The notes beneath the pieces were generated by a model, which saw only the letters and a program-made list of their open reading frames with translations, was not told the DNA's origin and made no database searches. A DNA stretch of 6,772 bases from Aeromicrobium sp. (GTDB taxonomy: Bacteria > Actinomycetota > Actinomycetes > Propionibacteriales > Nocardioidaceae), in contig JALRKU010000337.1 in NCBI GenBank assembly GCA_023254755.1, forward strand, positions 1 to 6,772. Reading direction: 5' to 3'. A program made the position numbers and the translations under genes. This document shows positions 5,619 to 6,772 of the stretch, piece by piece (position 1 is the stretch's first letter; every line of letters begins with the position of its first letter).

Positions 5619-6230
5619 GTGAACGACAAGCTGGTGTGGATCGACTGCGAGATGACCGGACTCGACCTGGAGCACGACGCCCTCATCGAGGTCGCCGCCC
5701 TGGTCACCGACTTCGACCTGAACGTCCTCGGTGACGGCGTGGACCTGGTGATCAAGCCGCCCCAGGCGGCGCTCGACCAGATGAACGAGTTCGTCACCAC
5801 GATGCACACGACGTCCGGCCTGATCACCGAGCTCGACGCCGGGCTCACGCTGGCGGAGGCACAGGACCGCGTGCTCGAGTACGTCCGCGAGCACGTGCCC
5901 GAGCCGCGCAAGGCGCCGATGGCCGGCAACACGATCGGCACCGACCGGATGTTCCTGATGCGCGACATGGCCGAGCTCGAGGGCTGGTTGCACTACCGCG
6001 TCATCGACGTCTCGTCGATCAAGGAGCTCTCGCGGCGCTGGTTCCCCAGGGCCTACTTCGCCGCGCCGAGCAAGGCGGGCAACCACCGAGCTCTCGCCGA
6101 CATCCAGGAGAGCATCGAGGAGCTGCGCTACTACCGGCGCGCGGTGTTCCGCGAGGATCCGGGCATCGACTCCGAGACGGCCAAGGCCATCGCGGCCGAG
6201 GTGGGCGGGTCGCTGACGGGCCTGGTCTGA
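5619..6230 (+). CDS. orn: Oligoribonuclease (3'-5' exoribonuclease, DEDDh family)
   Basis: 203 residues, typical for Orn. Seen: the Exo I motif WIDCEMTGLD with Asp9 and Glu11, the middle acidic residue Asp109 in MAGNTIGTDRMFL, and the Exo III motif HRALADIQES with His156 and Asp161; this is the complete DEDDh two-metal catalytic set. Known function: it degrades 2-5-nt RNAs, especially dinucleotides such as pGpG from c-di-GMP turnover, in the cytoplasm. The GTG at 5619 is chosen because family homology starts at NDKLVWIDCEM and TAGGGT lies seven bases upstream. The frame stays open upstream to 5448, but only by running antisense through the DsbA gene. A tRNA-His gene follows 61 bp downstream, a recurrent arrangement in Actinobacteria, which supports native context up to that tRNA. 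Confidence 0.96.
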   Translation: MNDKLVWIDCEMTGLDLEHDALIEVAALVTDFDLNVLGDGVDLVIKPPQAALDQMNEFVTTMHTTSGLITELDAGLTLAEAQDRVLEYVREHVPEPRKAPMAGNTIGTDRMFLMRDMAELEGWLHYRVIDVSSIKELSRRWFPRAYFAAPSKAGNHRALADIQESIEELRYYRRAVFREDPGIDSETAKAIAAEVGGSLTGLV

Positions 6231-6254
6231 CCGCCCCTGATCCTGCGATACACT
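6227..6254 (+). promoter_or_regulatory. Predicted tRNA-His promoter overlapping the orn stop
   Basis: A -35-like CTGACC (6227-6232) overlaps the orn TGA. A 16-bp spacer separates it from TACACT (6249-6254), which fits TANNNT. This is the best -35/-10 pair in the window. It predicts a start near 6261 and a leader of about 30 nt. Confidence 0.5.
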
Positions 6255-6264
6255 TTCCGGCGTC

Positions 6265-6287
6265 GCGCTCGGTGCACGCCGAGCAGC
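6265..6287 (+). other. Hairpin in the tRNA-His precursor leader
   Basis: GCTCGG (6267-6272) pairs perfectly with CCGAGC (6279-6284). Two more pairs form below a bulged A at 6285. It is GC-rich and belongs to the high-GC side of the composition boundary. It ends four bases before the 29-nt tRNA-His repeat and could help define the 5' processing site. Confidence 0.45.
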
Positions 6288-6290
6288 GCA

Positions 6291-6319
6291 TGGTGGGCGT
6301 AGCTCAGTTGGTAGAGCCC
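6291..6319 (+). repeat. 29-nt direct repeat, copy 1 (5' part of tRNA-His)
   Basis: These 29 bases are identical to 6744-6772, exactly 453 bp downstream. Identity stops just upstream (A at 6290 versus G at 6743) and is cut by the window end downstream. The true repeat may span the whole tRNA or a larger tandem unit. Confidence 0.9.
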
Positions 6320-6368
6320 CGGATTGTGATTCCGGTTGTCGTGGGTTCAAGTCCCATCGTCCACCCCA
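6292..6368 (+). tRNA. tRNA-His (anticodon GTG) with encoded CCA
   Basis: A complete cloverleaf. The extra G-1 (6292) characteristic of tRNA-His faces C73 (6365). The acceptor stem GTGGGCG (6293-6299) pairs with CGTCCAC (6358-6364) and includes a G5-U68 wobble. The anticodon loop TTGTGAT has GTG at 6326-6328, and the T-stem is GTGGG/CCCAT. CCA is encoded at 6366-6368, unlike tRNA-Arg in this window. Only the six bases CTTTTT separate it from tRNA-Leu, so they are probably cut from one precursor. Upstream DNA is actinobacterial and downstream DNA is AT-rich. The compositional junction therefore falls at or inside this gene, which may be native, acquired or hybrid. Confidence 0.96.
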
Positions 6369-6374
6369 CTTTTT

Positions 6375-6459
6375 GCGGAAGTGGTGGAATTGGTAGACAC
6401 GCTGGATTTAGGTTCCAGTGCTTCACGGCGTGAGAGTTCAAGTCTCTCCTTCCGCACCA
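6375..6459 (+). tRNA. tRNA-Leu (anticodon TAG) with encoded CCA
   Basis: A class II tRNA with a long variable arm. The acceptor stem GCGGAAG (6375-6381) pairs with CTTCCGC (6449-6455). A73 is at 6456 and CCA at 6457-6459. The anticodon stem CTGGA/TCCAG holds the loop TTTAGGT with TAG at 6409-6411. The T-stem is GAGAG/CTCTC, and the GTGGTGGAATTGGTAGACAC region is the usual leucine D-arm. The sequence style is gammaproteobacterial. Confidence 0.96.
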
Positions 6460-6466
6460 TATTTTC

Positions 6467-6493
6467 AAGCTTTATTAAAAGCTTAGTATAAGC
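6467..6493 (+). other. Two mutually exclusive hairpins in the Leu-Pro spacer
   Basis: AAGCTTT (6467-6473) pairs with AAAGCTT (6478-6484) around ATTA. Alternatively GCTTA (6481-6485) pairs with TAAGC (6489-6493) around GTA. The AU-rich spacer would suit RNase E-type processing of a polycistronic tRNA precursor. No T-tract terminator is present. Confidence 0.4.
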
Positions 6494-6501
6494 ATTCCTG
6501 T

Positions 6502-6578
6502 CGGTGAGTGGCGCAGCTTGGTAGCGCACTTGTTTTGGGTACAAGGGGTCGCAGGTTCAAATCCTGTCTCACCGACCA
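6502..6578 (+). tRNA. tRNA-Pro (anticodon TGG) with encoded CCA
   Basis: The acceptor stem CGGTGAG (6502-6508) pairs with CTCACCG (6568-6574). A73 is at 6575 and CCA at 6576-6578. The anticodon stem CTTGT/ACAAG holds the loop TTTGGGT with TGG at 6536-6538. The T-stem is GCAGG/CCTGT with loop TTCAAAT. It starts with C1-G72, as proline tRNAs do in most bacteria. It closes the three-tRNA cluster and is followed by T-rich sequence. Confidence 0.96.
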
Positions 6579-6591
6579 TTTTTGCTTTTTC
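6579..6591 (+). terminator. T-rich tract after tRNA-Pro
   Basis: TTTTTGCTTTTTC follows the CCA end directly. The stable tRNA-Pro acceptor/T-arm could act as the hairpin of an intrinsic terminator or as a pause site. No separate stem is seen. Confidence 0.35.
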
Positions 6592-6698
6592 GATTCAATC
6601 AGTGCTGTCTGTCTAAGTAATTGTTCGGACTGCTCATATTCGAATCGACATTAAGAATACTATCGAGCATAATTGTTCAATCCTTACAGCTCGACAGT

Positions 6699-6730
6699 CG
6701 TTTATGTGTTTTCAATTCACACATAAGACG
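6699..6730. promoter_or_regulatory. AT-rich inverted repeat before the second tRNA-His
   Basis: TTATGTGT (6702-6709) and ACACATAA (6719-6726) form a perfect 8-bp inverted repeat with a 9-nt loop. It is extended by a G-T pair and, past a bulged A, two G-C pairs (CG 6699-6700 with CG 6729-6730). It lies 14 bp before the next tRNA-His. No T-tract follows on either strand, so it is more likely an operator, promoter dyad or processing element than a terminator. Confidence 0.45.
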
Positions 6731-6744
6731 AAAAGGATTACTGT

Positions 6745-6772
6745 GGTGGGCGTAGCTCAGTTGGTAGAGCCC
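6745..6772 (+). tRNA. Second tRNA-His, 5' part only (cut by window edge)
   Basis: G-1, acceptor strand GTGGGCG (6746-6752), the D-arm and the beginning of the anticodon stem are identical to the first tRNA-His. The window ends before the anticodon, so completeness cannot be judged. With the 29-nt identity it suggests a repeating His-Leu-Pro-spacer unit of 453 bp. Confidence 0.8.

Larger units (their letters stand above)
6292..6772 (+). other. AT-rich tRNA block of foreign appearance
   Basis: Direct counts give 26% GC for the 6460-6501 spacer (11 of 42) and 36% for 6579-6744 (59 of 166), against 75% for a sample coding line at 3601-3660. All three complete tRNAs here encode CCA and resemble the gammaproteobacterial His-Leu-Pro operon in sequence style and order (compare E. 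coli argX-hisR-leuT-proM). There is no protein gene. It is either a transferred tRNA array or a join of two genomes. Confidence 0.75.

Noticed and set aside
4731..6350. 539-residue minus-strand open frame spanning the DsbA-like gene and orn
   Set aside because: A low-complexity Arg/Gly-rich frame crossing two genes with intact motifs in other frames; a high-GC shadow.
6347..6544. 65-residue minus-strand frame with RKERLELSRREALEPKSS
   Set aside because: It is the antisense translation of tRNA-Leu and neighbours, another recurrent spurious protein.

Overview
The first ~6.25 kb is high-GC DNA (about 70-75% in the stretches counted). It has GTG starts, short intergenic gaps and strong G/C third-position bias. 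Together with the gene set (a dynamin-like GTPase with the ARYADxVPW signature, PrsW, a LysG/LysE pair, tandem crcB, a membrane-anchored DsbA-like protein, and orn followed by tRNA-His), this points to an actinobacterium, plausibly a Nocardioidaceae-like Propionibacteriales member. That taxonomic guess is inference. The last ~400 bp is strikingly different: AT-rich spacers (26% and 36% GC by count) and tRNA genes with encoded CCA, in a style typical of Gammaproteobacteria.

Layout. 1-903 (-): dynamin-like GTPase, C-terminus cut by the window edge. 986-2176 (-): PrsW-family intramembrane protease. 2248-2321 (+): tRNA-Arg(TCT), divergent from prsW. 2322-2467: short repeat-rich gap holding a direct and an inverted copy of the tRNA-Arg 3' end plus a 42-bp tandem duplication. 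2468-3334 (-): LysG/ArgP-type LysR regulator, divergent from a tightly packed operon lysE (3405-4025), crcB-1 (4022-4387), crcB-2 (4384-4734), joined by two ATGA overlaps. 4736-5497 (-): membrane-anchored DsbA-like thioredoxin-fold protein, convergent with crcB-2 at a 1-bp gap. 5619-6230 (+): oligoribonuclease, divergent from the DsbA gene across a symmetrical promoter region. Then tRNA-His(GTG), tRNA-Leu(TAG), tRNA-Pro(TGG), a 36% GC spacer, and the first 28 nt of a second tRNA-His at the right edge.

How the genes relate. LysG probably senses a basic amino acid and activates the divergent LysE exporter. The 70-bp region between them carries an inverted repeat placed over both predicted -35 regions. 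The two CrcB subunits probably form one heterodimeric fluoride channel and are translationally coupled to LysE. Four genes (prsW, lysG, lysE, orn) have a TANNNT hexamer 6-7 nt before a GTG start and no convincing Shine-Dalgarno, which suggests leaderless transcripts.

The most notable feature is the compositional switch at the tRNA-His behind orn. It could be a horizontally acquired tRNA array inserted at tRNA-His, or an assembly chimera of two genomes joined through a conserved tRNA. The sequence alone cannot decide between them. No CRISPR array, transposase, integrase or recognisable riboswitch was seen.
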